64,000 nt of DNA from JAIVJG01 sp964236735. GTDB lineage: Bacteria > Acidobacteriota > Blastocatellia > Pyrinomonadales > Pyrinomonadaceae. How positions within the stretch are numbered: the stretch's first letter is position 1; each line of letters opens with the position of its first letter. The stretch lies in contig CAXSFM010000018.1 in NCBI GenBank assembly GCA_964236735.1, positions 25,672 to 89,671 of the forward strand, given 5' to 3'. Below are positions 19,091-26,846 of this stretch, in pieces. Position numbers and translations under genes: made by a program. The notes under the pieces are model-generated. The model ran no database searches and was not told where the DNA came from. It saw only the letters and a program-made list of their open reading frames with translations.

Positions 19091-19756
19091 ATGGCACAAA
19101 GAGAAGAGATTACAGTCAAAGCCGAACGGCGCACGGGTCGCGGCAAAAATGATTCAAGACGCCTGCGCGCGCGCGGGATGGTTCCGGTCACGCTCTACGG
19201 CGGCGAAGGCGAAGCCGTCTCGGCAGCCGCGCCGCTCAGAGAGTTGGCGGCTATACTGCGTTCCGAGTCGGGACACAACAGCATCTTCACGCTCGACGTG
19301 GATGGCATGGACGATGCCGAGGTGATGTTCCTTGACCGTCAAATTGATCCCGTGCATGGACGCCTGCGTCACGCAGACCTGCGCCGTCTCGTGCGCGGGC
19401 AGAAGATTGAAGTGACCGTGCCTCTGCATCTCGAAGGCGAGCCGGTGGGCGTGGAAGAGGAAGAGGGCGCAGTCCTCGAACAGCTTCTGCGTGAAGTGGA
19501 AATTCGTTGCAGCCCGCGCGACATTCCCGACTCCATCAACGTGGACGTGTCGAGCCTCAAAGCTCACGAAGTTTTGCACGTCTCCGACTTGAAGGTGGCG
19601 GAGAACATCGAGATTCTGACCGACGCGGAGACCGCCGTAGCGACCGTCGCCGTCGTGCGCGAGGAAGCGGTCGAGCCATCGGCGACAGATGAAGAGTCCG
19701 CCGAACCCGAAGTCATCGGCAAGGGCAAGAAGGAAGACGAAGGCGAAGAAGGGTAA
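19091..19756 (+). CDS. rplY: 50S ribosomal protein L25, long (Ctc) form
   Basis: Binds 5S rRNA. ATG 19091 gives 221 aa: N-terminal L25 domain (VKAERRTGRGKNDSRRLRAR, then VTLYGG) and a C-terminal TL5-like beta domain (EVEIRCSPRDIPDSINVDVS near 135-155). The last ~35 residues are acidic (EEAVEPSATDEESAEPEV) and end in a Lys/Gly tail. An in-frame TTG at 19064 is possible but less likely. The stop codon lies inside the left arm of the heptad repeat that leads to pth. Confidence 0.96.
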   Translation: MAQREEITVKAERRTGRGKNDSRRLRARGMVPVTLYGGEGEAVSAAAPLRELAAILRSESGHNSIFTLDVDGMDDAEVMFLDRQIDPVHGRLRHADLRRLVRGQKIEVTVPLHLEGEPVGVEEEEGAVLEQLLREVEIRCSPRDIPDSINVDVSSLKAHEVLHVSDLKVAENIEILTDAETAVATVAVVREEAVEPSATDEESAEPEVIGKGKKEDEGEEG

Positions 19757-19849
19757 AAGTAAAAAGGCAAAAGGAAAAAGGGAAGACCCCGATTTCGCGC
19801 CTCTATCTTTTGCCAATACTTTTGCCTTTCACCCTTTTACTTTTGCCTT
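19751..19849 (+). repeat. Heptad-word hairpin between rplY and pth
   Basis: Left arm (19751-19782) of AAAAGTA/AAAAGGC/AAAAGGA words, right arm (about 19804-19849) of CTTTTGCC/TTTTACTTTTGCC words. The left arm holds the rplY stop codon (19754-19756) and the right arm ends directly at the pth ATG (19850), so it fills the entire gap. Confidence 0.8.
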
Positions 19850-20413
19850 ATGCTTGTCGTCGGTCTCGGCAATCCCGGCGCGCAGTACGAATGGACGCGC
19901 CACAATCTCGGCTTCATGCTCGTGGACTTTCTGGCGCGGGAGTTGGGACGCGAGATCAAGCGCACAGAGTGCCGCGCGCTCGTCGGGTTGGCGGAGATTG
20001 AAGGGCGGCGCGTCGAGTTGGTCAAGCCGCAGACGTACATGAATTTGAGCGGCGAGTCGGTTGCCTGTCTGCTCCGCAAGCGTGAAGAATTGAAGCCGGC
20101 GCGCGATCTCATCGTCATCAGCGACGACATCGCGATCCCGTTCGGCACGATTCGCCTGCGACCGCGCGGCACAAGCGGCGGGCAAAAAGGTTTGCAGAAC
20201 ATCATTGCCGCGCTCAAGACGGACGAGTTTATCCGCCTCAGAGTCGGCATCAAACCGGAGCATCCGGTGAGCGACACGGCGGGCTTCGTGCTGGAACGTT
20301 TCCCGCACGCGCAACGCGCCGAAGTCGAAAAAGTTTTAGAGCGGAGCGCAGACGCTCTCCGCGCCGTCATCCGCGACGGCATTGACAAAGCGATGGCTCA
20401 ATACAACGGGTGA
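19850..20413 (+). CDS. pth: Peptidyl-tRNA hydrolase
   Basis: Releases peptides from stalled peptidyl-tRNA. 187 aa, standard. Signatures: VVGLGNPGAQYEWTRHNLGF at residues 3-22 with the catalytic His, KPQTYMNLSGESV near 61, and ISDDIAIPFGTIRLRPRG near 87, GGQKGLQNII near 108. Start ATG 19850 abuts the repeat with no Shine-Dalgarno. Order prs-rplY-pth is widely conserved. The stop at 20411-20413 lies within the next repeat. Confidence 0.97.
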   Translation: MLVVGLGNPGAQYEWTRHNLGFMLVDFLARELGREIKRTECRALVGLAEIEGRRVELVKPQTYMNLSGESVACLLRKREELKPARDLIVISDDIAIPFGTIRLRPRGTSGGQKGLQNIIAALKTDEFIRLRVGIKPEHPVSDTAGFVLERFPHAQRAEVEKVLERSADALRAVIRDGIDKAMAQYNG

Positions 20414-20490
20414 TAAGAGATGAGTGATGAGTGATGAGAGAAGACAGCAGATTCTTTCTTATCACTCAACACTCATCACTCATCACTCCT
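20411..20490 (+). repeat. Heptad-word hairpin between pth and rpsF
   Basis: TGATAAG/TGATGAG words (20411-20439) and complementary CTTATCACTCAACACTCATC-type words (about 20457-20490), loop ~17 nt. The left arm contains the pth stop codon. Confidence 0.85.
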
Positions 20491-20502
20491 TATTTCCTTC
20501 TT

Positions 20503-20525
20503 GCTTCACCCGGCATGGCTGAGGC
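20503..20525 (+). promoter_or_regulatory. Possible S6:S18 leader hairpin
   Basis: GCTTCA (20503-20508) pairs with TGAGGC (20520-20525, one G-T wobble) around a loop carrying CCCGG. Many bacteria place an autoregulatory hairpin with an essential CCG element in the rpsF leader, bound by the S6:S18 dimer. Position and CCG fit, but the match is by eye only. Confidence 0.3.
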
Positions 20526-20549
20526 TAGACATCCATAAGGAGGATGATT

Positions 20550-20999
20550 TTGGCAGAGAAAAGAGTTTACGAAGTTGTCTTCATCATTGACCCGGACACG
20601 GGCGAAGAAGACGTGACACGCCTGACAGAGAACCTACAACACATCATCACCGAGCAGGGTGGTGAAGTCACCAAAACAGAAAACATGGGGCGGCGACAGC
20701 TCGCCTATCGCATCGGGCGCAAGAACGATGGCCTCTACATGCTCTTCGAGGTCGAGGGCACGGGTCGCGAGATTGCCGAACTCGAACGCCGTATGCGCGT
20801 CAACGATCAGGTGCTTCGTTACCTGACCGTGCGCGTTGACGAAGACCGCCGCCGCGCCGAGAAGCTCAAAGCGAGGCGCGCAAATCGCACGACGCGACGC
20901 ACGACGGCACAGGCGGCGGCGGCGGCGGCTCGTGGCGGCGGCAGCAATAATGCCACGTCGTCGAATGCGTCTGCCGCAAGGAGCGAGGACGAAGCGTAA
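20550..20999 (+). CDS. rpsF: 30S ribosomal protein S6
   Basis: 149 aa. TTG 20550 is preferred over ATG 20544 because AAGGAGG (20537-20543) touches the ATG but is ideally spaced for the TTG. S6 signature: KRVYEVVFIIDPDTGEEDV at the N-terminus and MGRRQLAYRIGRKNDGLYML near residue 50. The C-terminus is extended with an Arg-rich stretch and an Ala/Gly/Ser/Asn low-complexity tail (~105-149), longer than the ~100-residue core. First gene of rpsF-rpsR-rplI; ssb, often found between rpsF and rpsR, is absent. Confidence 0.95.
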   Translation: MAEKRVYEVVFIIDPDTGEEDVTRLTENLQHIITEQGGEVTKTENMGRRQLAYRIGRKNDGLYMLFEVEGTGREIAELERRMRVNDQVLRYLTVRVDEDRRRAEKLKARRANRTTRRTTAQAAAAAARGGGSNNATSSNASAARSEDEA

Positions 21000-21119
21000 G
21001 GCCGTAAGGCGTTAATGTTTTCGTCAGGTTCGAGTTATGGCGATGGGCGTTCGGTGTGCATTGTTCAACTGAGAGATGCCGCTTGACGCTGCGCCTTCGA
21101 TAAAAAAGAGAGAAAGATT

Positions 21120-21464
21120 ATGTCGAGAAATTACATGGGCGGTGGTGGTGGTGGTGGTGATCGCGACTTTGATAATGATGATGATGGATCGTTTCAACGC
21201 GGCGGCAATGGCCGTTCGATGGGCGGCGGCGGTGGCGGGCGTGGCGGCGGGCGTATGCGCCGGCGCAAGGTCTGCCGTTTCTGTCTGGACAAAGTTGACT
21301 TGATTGACTTCAAAGACGTGAAGCTGTTGCAAAATTATATCCCGGAGCGCGGCAAGGTTGTGCCACGTCGTATCACAGGGTCGTGCGCGCCGCACCAGCG
21401 GATGCTGGCCGAAGCGATCAAGCGCGCGCGCAATATCGCGTTGCTGCCCTACGCTGCTGACTGA
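21120..21464 (+). CDS. rpsR: 30S ribosomal protein S18 with Gly-rich N-terminus
   Basis: 114 aa. The S18 core starts near residue 46 (RRRKVCRFCLDKVDLIDFKD, then YIPERGKVVPRRITGSCAPH) and covers the usual ~70 residues. Ahead of it is a ~45-residue extension made of two Gly runs separated by an Asp/Asn-rich piece (DRDFDNDDDGS). The Cys residues at CRFC and GSC suggest the zinc-type S18 variant. ATG 21120 follows GAGAGAAAG. It is 121 nt after rpsF. Confidence 0.95.
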   Translation: MSRNYMGGGGGGGDRDFDNDDDGSFQRGGNGRSMGGGGGGRGGGRMRRRKVCRFCLDKVDLIDFKDVKLLQNYIPERGKVVPRRITGSCAPHQRMLAEAIKRARNIALLPYAAD

Positions 21465-21478
21465 AGAGGAGAAAGAAG

Positions 21479-22066
21479 ATGGGTACCACAAACGTTCTGT
21501 TACGTGAAGACGTGGATAATTTGGGAGCGCGCGGCGAGATCGTCAAGGTCAAGGCGGGGTTCGCGCGCAACTATTTGCTGCCGCGCAAGCTGGCCGTGCA
21601 GGCGACTGCCGGCAACGTCAAGCAGATCGAAGCCGAACGCGGCGCGCTGTTGAAGAAGGAAGCGAAAGAACGTGGCGGCGCAGAAGCGCAGGCCGCTCTG
21701 ATGAAGTCCGTCACGCTCAACTTCGAGCGCAAAGTCGGCGAGCACGGAATGCTCTATGGCTCCGTGACGGCGATGCAGATTGCCGACGCACTCAAAGAAA
21801 AAGGATTCGAGATTGATCGTCGCCGCATCGTGCTGCAAGAGCCGATCAAGGAGACGGGCGACTTCAATGTCAGCGTCCGTCTTCACCGCGAAGTCTCGGT
21901 GGATGTGCCCGTCATCGTCACGGGCGAGGGCGGCGCGAAGACCGCCGGCAACGTCAGCGCGGCGACAGAAGAAACGGCTGCTGCCGACGCAGACGCGACT
22001 TCAACCGAAGCGTCGCCATCCGAAACCGAAGCGACCGCGACGGGCGACGACACGCCGCAAGCTTAA
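21479..22066 (+). CDS. rplI: 50S ribosomal protein L9
   Basis: 195 aa with GAGGAG upstream. The N-terminal domain carries VLLREDVDNLGARGEIVKVK and GFARNYLLPRKLA, the connecting helix follows (~45-75), and the C-terminal domain ends near residue 150. A further ~45 residues of Ala/Thr/Glu (ATEETAAADADATSTEAS) form an acidic disordered tail not found in typical ~150-residue L9. It ends the ribosomal cluster and is followed by hairpins and a terminator. Confidence 0.96.
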   Translation: MGTTNVLLREDVDNLGARGEIVKVKAGFARNYLLPRKLAVQATAGNVKQIEAERGALLKKEAKERGGAEAQAALMKSVTLNFERKVGEHGMLYGSVTAMQIADALKEKGFEIDRRRIVLQEPIKETGDFNVSVRLHREVSVDVPVIVTGEGGAKTAGNVSAATEETAAADADATSTEASPSETEATATGDDTPQA

Positions 22067-22085
22067 ATATTCAGCTAAAAACATG

Positions 22086-22111
22086 GCGCGAGAGAGTCTC
22101 TCTTGTCGCGC
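22086..22111 (+). other. Hairpin after rplI
   Basis: GCGCGA (22086-22091) pairs with TCGCGC (22106-22111), with an inner AGAG/CTCT pairing. It stands 20 nt after the rplI stop, ahead of the main terminator, and might protect the 3' end of the ribosomal mRNA. Confidence 0.45.
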
Positions 22112-22136
22112 TCTGCGCTTTGTTGTATAAGACTTG

Positions 22137-22209
22137 GCGGCGCGTTCCACGCGCTTCTCCGCACGTCACCAGACGGACGGAGACGAGACGCGGAACGCGC
22201 CGCTTTTTT
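22137..22209 (+). terminator. Terminator between rplI and dnaB with structured loop
   Basis: Perfect 12-bp arms GCGGCGCGTTCC (22137-22148) and GGAACGCGCCGC (22192-22203) followed by six T (22204-22209). The 43-nt loop can itself pair (TCTCCG with CGGAGA), giving a long branched hairpin. Confidence 0.8.
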
Positions 22210-22240
22210 GTCTTCAAAATTCTTCTGAACCTAACTCCCG

Positions 22241-23602
22241 ATGGCGAATTTTTCAGGTGACTCGACGCGAGAACAGATGCTCGAGCGCGCGCTGCCGCAC
22301 AGCGCGGAGGGCGAGCGCGCCATTCTCGGCGCGATTATCCTCGACAACGGCCTCGTCAATCTCGCCATCGAGTTGCTCCGCCCTGAAGACTTCTACGTCC
22401 GCGCGCATCAATTCGTCTTCCGCTCGATGATCGCTCTGTCGGAGCGCGGCGGCGAAATCAACCCCATCCTGCTCGGCGAAGAACTGCGGCGCGAAGGCGT
22501 GCTCGAACAAGTCGGCGGCATCGCCTTCATCAGCGAACTCACCTACGGCCTGCCGCACTTCAACAACGTCCCTGCTTACGCCAAAGTCGTGCGCGGCAAA
22601 TCCACGATGCGGCAACTCGTCAAAGTCGCCAACAAGATTACCAGCGAGGCTCTGGAAGAAGAGGACGAGCCGGAAATCATCCTCGACCACGCAGAGCAGA
22701 TGATCTTCGCGCTCGCCGACGAGCGCACACGGCAGGGCTTCGCGCACGTCAAGCCGGTGGCCGATCATCTGCTCGAAAAAGTGCAGGAGATGTCCGGTCG
22801 CTCCGCCATGCTGACGGGTTTGACGACGGGTTTTAGCGAACTCGACGAGATGACTTCCGGCTTGCAGGAATCCGACCTCATCATCGTGGCCGCGCGTCCC
22901 TCTATGGGGAAAACTGCGTTGTGCTTGACGCTGGCGCAGAATGCGGCGATACAGGGCGGCGCGGTCGTCGGCGTCTTCTCATTGGAGATGTCGAAGGAGT
23001 CGCTCGTCATGCGTATGCTCTGCTCGGAGGGGCGTGTGGACGCGCATCGTTTTCGCAGCGGGAGATTGTTGCGCGACGAGTGGGCACGGCTCGCGGGCGC
23101 GCTCGGCATGCTGGCCGAGACGAAAATTTTTATAGACGACACGCCCGGCATCTCCGTCCTTGAGATGCGCGCCAAAGCGCGTCGGCTCGCGGCGGAGCAG
23201 AAGCGACTCGACTTGATCGTCGTTGACTACCTGCAACTGATGTCCGGCTCGTCGCGCCGCTCGGAGTCGCGCCAGCAGGAAGTGTCTCAAATTTCGCGCG
23301 AGTTAAAAGGTCTGGCGAAAGAATTAAACGTCCCGCTCGTCGCCCTCTCGCAACTCTCGCGCGCACCCGAAGCGCGCACAGACCATCGCCCGCAGCTCGC
23401 AGATTTACGTGAGTCAGGAGCCATCGAGCAGGACGCGGATGTCGTCGCGTTTATTTATCGCGAAGAGCAGTACAACCGGACAGAAGAGAACGCGGGGATG
23501 GCGGAACTCATTATCGCCAAGCAGCGCAACGGCCCGACGGGGACGGTCAAGCTGGCGTTCCTGAAAGAGTTCACGCGGTTCGAGAACATGTGGAGGGAAT
23601 AA
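22241..23602 (+). CDS. dnaB: Replicative DNA helicase DnaB
   Basis: Hexameric 5'-3' helicase of the replication fork. 453 aa, family length. N-terminal primase-interacting domain (ERALPHSAEGERAILGAIIL near residue 8), then the RecA-like motor with Walker A RPSMGKTALCLTL near 213, the DDTPGISVLEMRAKARRL segment near 298, Walker B LDLIVVDYLQLM near 322 and QLSRAPEARTDHRPQLADLR near 370. rplI-dnaB is a common neighbour pair. No Shine-Dalgarno is seen ahead of ATG 22241. Confidence 0.97.
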   Translation: MANFSGDSTREQMLERALPHSAEGERAILGAIILDNGLVNLAIELLRPEDFYVRAHQFVFRSMIALSERGGEINPILLGEELRREGVLEQVGGIAFISELTYGLPHFNNVPAYAKVVRGKSTMRQLVKVANKITSEALEEEDEPEIILDHAEQMIFALADERTRQGFAHVKPVADHLLEKVQEMSGRSAMLTGLTTGFSELDEMTSGLQESDLIIVAARPSMGKTALCLTLAQNAAIQGGAVVGVFSLEMSKESLVMRMLCSEGRVDAHRFRSGRLLRDEWARLAGALGMLAETKIFIDDTPGISVLEMRAKARRLAAEQKRLDLIVVDYLQLMSGSSRRSESRQQEVSQISRELKGLAKELNVPLVALSQLSRAPEARTDHRPQLADLRESGAIEQDADVVAFIYREEQYNRTEENAGMAELIIAKQRNGPTGTVKLAFLKEFTRFENMWRE

Positions 23603-23672
23603 GTTGCGCGGCGTGCGCGTTGTTGGCGAAGGGCGCGCGGTCAGGCGTGACGCGATTTTCGTAAACCTTAAA

Positions 23673-23705
23673 GACCGCCGGATTCTCGGCGGTCGTACTT
23701 TTTTT
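23673..23705 (+). terminator. Rho-independent terminator after dnaB
   Basis: Perfect 8-bp stem GACCGCCG (23673-23680) with CGGCGGTC (23687-23694), a 6-nt loop, then GTAC and seven T residues. It shows that alr must start downstream of it. Confidence 0.85.
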
Positions 23706-23723
23706 GTGAGGCATGAGAAAACG

Positions 23724-24890
23724 ATGAGCGACGCGGCGAACGCAGGCGTGCATGAAGGCGATGGACGACGCCCGACTTGGGCGGAAATTGACCTTGATGC
23801 GCTGGCGGAAAATTATCGCGCGGTGCGTAGGCGCGTCACGGCAGGCGTGCGTGTCATGTGCGTCGTGAAGGCTGACGCATACGGGCACGGCGCGGTCGAG
23901 TGCGCGCGACGTTTGGCGGAGGAGGGCGTGGAGTGGTTCGGCGTAGCGACGCCGGAAGAGGGCAGCGAATTACGACGCGCAGGAATAGAGCAGCAACGCA
24001 TCCTCGTCTTCGGCGGATTCTGGAAGGGACAGGAAGGCATCTGCCTTGAGGACAAACTCGTGCCGGTAATTTATCGCGCGGACATGGCGGAGTCGCTCGA
24101 TACGGCGGCGCGTGATGCGGGAGTTGTCGCAGATGTACATGTCAAGATTGACACGGGCATGGGTCGGCTCGGCGTCCGTTATGACGAGGCGGCGGAGTTC
24201 GCCGCACAGTTGAACCAACTTGCAAACATTCGCGTTAACGGTGTGATGACGCACTTCGCGGCGGCGGACGATCCAGACCGCGACTGCTATACGGATGATC
24301 AGTTGAAGCGTTACCGCGACGCGCTCGCGGCGTTTCGCGCGCACGGGCATCGCCCGGAGTTGGAGGATTTGGCGAACTCTGCGGCGACGTTCGCGCACGC
24401 GGCGACGTGGGGCAACATGGTGAGGCCGGGCGGCGTGCTCTACGGCCTGTGGCGCGACGTGCTGCCGAAATCACTCGCGGACGCGACAAGCTTGCGCGCG
24501 GTGATGTCTCTGCGCTCGCGCGTCGTGCTGGTCAAAAGTCTTCACATCGGAGAGACGCTCGGCTACGGCTGCACGTTCGAGGCGACGCGCGAGATGCTGG
24601 TCGCGACGTTGCCCGTCGGTTATCACGACGGCTATGTGCGCGGCCTCTCGAATCGAGGGCGCGTGATCGTGCGCGGGCAGTACGCGCAAATCGTCGGGCG
24701 CGTCTCGATGGATTTGACGCTCGTGGATGTGACGGACGTGCCGGGCATCGCAGTCGGAGACGTGGTGACGTTGATGGGTGCGGACGGCGCGCTCTCAGTG
24801 CCCGCCGAAGACATCGCGAAGACGGCGGGCACGCTCTCTTACGAAATCACCTGCGGCATCAGCGCGCGCGTCCCTCGCATTTACAAATAG
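23724..24890 (+). CDS. alr: Alanine racemase
   Basis: PLP enzyme that supplies D-alanine for peptidoglycan. 388 aa from ATG 23724; the frame extends to 23604 but would cross a terminator. Signatures: AEIDLDALAENYRAVR near residue 20, CVVKADAYGHGAVE near 43 (PLP-Lys), KIDTGMGRLGV near 138, the catalytic Tyr in GETLGYGCTFEA near 275, and GRVSMDLTLVDVT near 325. The gene directly follows dnaB with its own transcription unit. Confidence 0.95.
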   Translation: MSDAANAGVHEGDGRRPTWAEIDLDALAENYRAVRRRVTAGVRVMCVVKADAYGHGAVECARRLAEEGVEWFGVATPEEGSELRRAGIEQQRILVFGGFWKGQEGICLEDKLVPVIYRADMAESLDTAARDAGVVADVHVKIDTGMGRLGVRYDEAAEFAAQLNQLANIRVNGVMTHFAAADDPDRDCYTDDQLKRYRDALAAFRAHGHRPELEDLANSAATFAHAATWGNMVRPGGVLYGLWRDVLPKSLADATSLRAVMSLRSRVVLVKSLHIGETLGYGCTFEATREMLVATLPVGYHDGYVRGLSNRGRVIVRGQYAQIVGRVSMDLTLVDVTDVPGIAVGDVVTLMGADGALSVPAEDIAKTAGTLSYEITCGISARVPRIYK

Positions 24891-24919
24891 TCGTTTGGCA
24901 TTGGCTGAGACCTTTTCGT

Positions 24920-24960
24920 TGACCGCAAAGGAATATCACGCAAAGGCGCAAAGACGCCAA
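24920..24960 (+). repeat. Single-sided CGCAAAG-word repeat
   Basis: CGCAAAG occurs three times in about 40 nt (CCGCAAAGG, CACGCAAAGG, GCGCAAAGACGCC). It resembles one arm of the element at 54062-54127. No second arm is clear. Confidence 0.5.
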
Positions 24961-24978
24961 ACAACGGTTGAAAGAAAA

Positions 24979-25050
24979 GAGGCTGGAGAAAGAGAGGCGC
25001 ATCAGACCGGCATCGCAGTCTGTCGAATCTCTCATCTCCAGCCTTCCTTT
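24979..25050. terminator. Bidirectional terminator between alr and tonB
   Basis: GAGGCTGGAGA-AAGAGA (from 24979) pairs with TCTCTC-TCTCCAGCC (to 25043), flanked by an A-rich stretch on the left and TTCCTTTTA on the right. It serves the two convergent genes. Confidence 0.75.
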
Positions 25051-25865
25051 TATTGAAGGGTGAAGTTGTAAGTGATGAAGCCCGATACTTTCACGGGTTG
25101 TTTGGAGAGCAGCGTCGGCGTGAAGCGCGCGCGGTAGGCGGCCTGCACGGCTGCTTGCTGAAGCAGCGGGTGTCCGTTCGAGACATGAGCGGAGGTGACA
25201 CGTCCTTCCTCGTCAACCAGAATTTGCACGGTGACGAGGCCGGAGATGCGGCCTGCTCTGGCAATCGCGGGATACTCCGGCACGGGCTTGCTGATCGCTT
25301 TGCCGTTAATCACGCCGAGCGACAGCAACGTCGGCGGTTTCTTTTCCACGACTGGCGGCGGCGTCGTTTTGATGGCCGGAGGCGGATCGTCACGCTCCGA
25401 ATTTTCAACAGCCGGGCCGACACCGACGTTGCGCGCATAGCCCGCGCCCGACATGTCAGGGCCGGGGACTCCGCCGGGTATTTCAGGGTCGCTTGAGACT
25501 CTACCGATCATGACGGGCGTTCTCGCTGAGACTTCCCGCGTTGATTCGCTCGCGACTTGATTCGTGTGATACGGCGTATTGATGGAAATTTCCCGGCGCA
25601 CGACGAACTGCGTGGAGCGGCTCGCGCTCGATTCGTTTCTGGGCGTTGACGACCTGATTTCCTCGCGCTGTGCTGCCGGTGCGAAGCGCAGGAGCGAGAC
25701 TTCGTAATCTCTGCCTTCATCAACGCGGACGTTGTAGGCGAAGACGCTGCCGACGCCAAGCGCGACGAGCATCAGCGCATAAAAGGCGAACGTGCCGAGA
25801 AAGAAACGGCTTCGTCGTTTGAAGTCGTTCGCGTGCGATCCCGATTCGACGAGATGGTTGAACAT
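25050..25865 (-). CDS. TonB-family energy transducer
   Basis: 271 aa. The start is set at 25865 because AGGGAGG lies about 10 nt upstream; a further upstream ATG (25919) is in frame but lacks a site. After a short cytoplasmic part comes one membrane helix (FFLGTFAFYALMLVALGVG, residues ~21-42), a long Pro/Thr-rich periplasmic linker, and a TonB C-terminal domain (KPVPEYPAIARAGRISGLVT through FTPTLLSKQPVKVSGFITYN). It would pass proton-motive force to outer-membrane receptors. No exbB, exbD or receptor lies beside it. Confidence 0.88.
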   Translation of the reverse strand: MFNHLVESGSHANDFKRRSRFFLGTFAFYALMLVALGVGSVFAYNVRVDEGRDYEVSLLRFAPAAQREEIRSSTPRNESSASRSTQFVVRREISINTPYHTNQVASESTREVSARTPVMIGRVSSDPEIPGGVPGPDMSGAGYARNVGVGPAVENSERDDPPPAIKTTPPPVVEKKPPTLLSLGVINGKAISKPVPEYPAIARAGRISGLVTVQILVDEEGRVTSAHVSNGHPLLQQAAVQAAYRARFTPTLLSKQPVKVSGFITYNFTLQ

Positions 25866-26025
25866 TGCTGTGATCCTCCCTGCCATCATCCGGTGCCAAC
25901 GGGTCGGGAGCTTCCTCACACTTTTAGAAACCGCCGCGCTTCTTTTGTTCCATAAATCAATTTGTCAGCGCTGCCTGCGATAATGACGACAGCACGCTCA
26001 ATCGTCGCAACAAGCTCAAGGCTCG

Positions 26026-26066
26026 CTGTTCATGCTTTGAACCTTGAACTTTGAACTTTGAACTTC
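26026..26066 (+). repeat. Solo arm of AACTTTG-type heptad words
   Basis: TTTGAACCTTGAACTTTGAA words repeat with 7-nt period upstream of the ferritin-like gene. A matching left arm is not evident; AAGCTCAAGGCTCG near 26008 could be a decayed one. The remaining 25866-26113 gap shows only a GAGGGAG site before 26114. Confidence 0.6.
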
Positions 26067-26113
26067 TAGGATGAGACGCTCGACAAACATTTAACAATGA
26101 GGGAGAAAAATAT

Positions 26114-26425
26114 ATGGCGACCAGCGCTGAATGGCATGAAGACTACGACAAGATGAGCGAGTTGGCGCGCAACTTTTCGCGCGCCGTGAAATCCGTGCAG
26201 GAAGAGTTGGAGGCGGTGGACTGGTACAACCAGCGCGCCGGAGCGACGACAGACGAGCAACTCCGCCGTATCCTCGAACACAACCGCGACGAAGAGATCG
26301 AGCACGCGATGATGGCGCTCGAATACCTGCGCCGCATCAATCCCGTCTTCGACAAACATATGCGAACTTATCTCTTCTCGGAGGGTGACATTCTGGAGGT
26401 CGAAGAAAAAGCGGAGCACAGTTGA
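26114..26425 (+). CDS. Encapsulated-ferritin-like protein (EncFtn family)
   Basis: 103 aa, GAGGGAG upstream. Two antiparallel helices carry the EncFtn ferroxidase pattern: EELEAVDWYNQRA near residue 31 and HNRDEEIEHAMMALEYLRR near 57, then RTYLFSEGDI. In the known family this small protein forms a ring of dimers with iron sites between subunits and works inside an encapsulin shell, steered there by a C-terminal peptide. Here the protein ends soon after YLFSEGDILEVEEKAEHS with no LTVGSL-like tag, and no shell gene is adjacent. Iron oxidation is a firm family inference; its compartment is unclear. Confidence 0.85.
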   Translation: MATSAEWHEDYDKMSELARNFSRAVKSVQEELEAVDWYNQRAGATTDEQLRRILEHNRDEEIEHAMMALEYLRRINPVFDKHMRTYLFSEGDILEVEEKAEHS

Positions 26426-26471
26426 TGAACGAGACTCCCGGCTTTTTAAGTTGAGGACAAGGCGCAAAAAT

Positions 26472-26831
26472 ATGGATGACAGCATCACGGTTTACGAAAA
26501 ACCGACTTGTACCAAGTGTCGCGAAGTTGACCGCCTACTCCGCGAGAGCGGCATCGAGTATGAAAAGGTGAATTACTATCTTGAGCCTCTCGGTGAAGAG
26601 AAATTGCGCGAGTTGATTTTCAAGATGAACATCACGCCGCGCGACCTTCTACGCAAAAGTGAAGCCATCTATCGCGAACTCCAACTCGGCAACAAAGAAT
26701 TCACCGATGATGAAATCATCACGCAGATGGCCGCGCACCCGGACTTAATCCAACGTCCCATCGTCGAGCGCGGCGAGCGTGCCGTGCTTGGCAGGCCGAC
26801 GGAAAACATTCGCGAGTTGTTGAAGAAGTAA
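26472..26831 (+). CDS. ArsC/Spx-family thioredoxin-fold protein
   Basis: 119 aa from ATG 26472. The N-terminus TVYEKPTCTKCREVDRLLRE matches the ArsC family, with a Cys-x-x-Cys pair rather than a single Cys. NITPRDLLRKSE near residue 60 and QRPIVERGERAVLGRP near 95 are typical ArsC/YffB motifs. It may be a glutaredoxin-coupled arsenate reductase or a general thiol protein; no ars operon gene is near. It is followed 15 nt later by radA. Confidence 0.85.
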   Translation: MDDSITVYEKPTCTKCREVDRLLRESGIEYEKVNYYLEPLGEEKLRELIFKMNITPRDLLRKSEAIYRELQLGNKEFTDDEIITQMAAHPDLIQRPIVERGERAVLGRPTENIRELLKK

Positions 26832-26846
26832 TACAAAGGATTGAAC

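Noticed and set aside
24891..25049. Small gene in the alr-tonB gap
   Set aside because: The gap is explained by repeat words and a bidirectional terminator; no frame with a ribosome-binding site is seen.
26426..26471. Encapsulin shell remnant or targeting tag after the ferritin-like gene
   Set aside because: The gap is only 46 nt, with no shell-like or LTVGSL-like coding in any frame.
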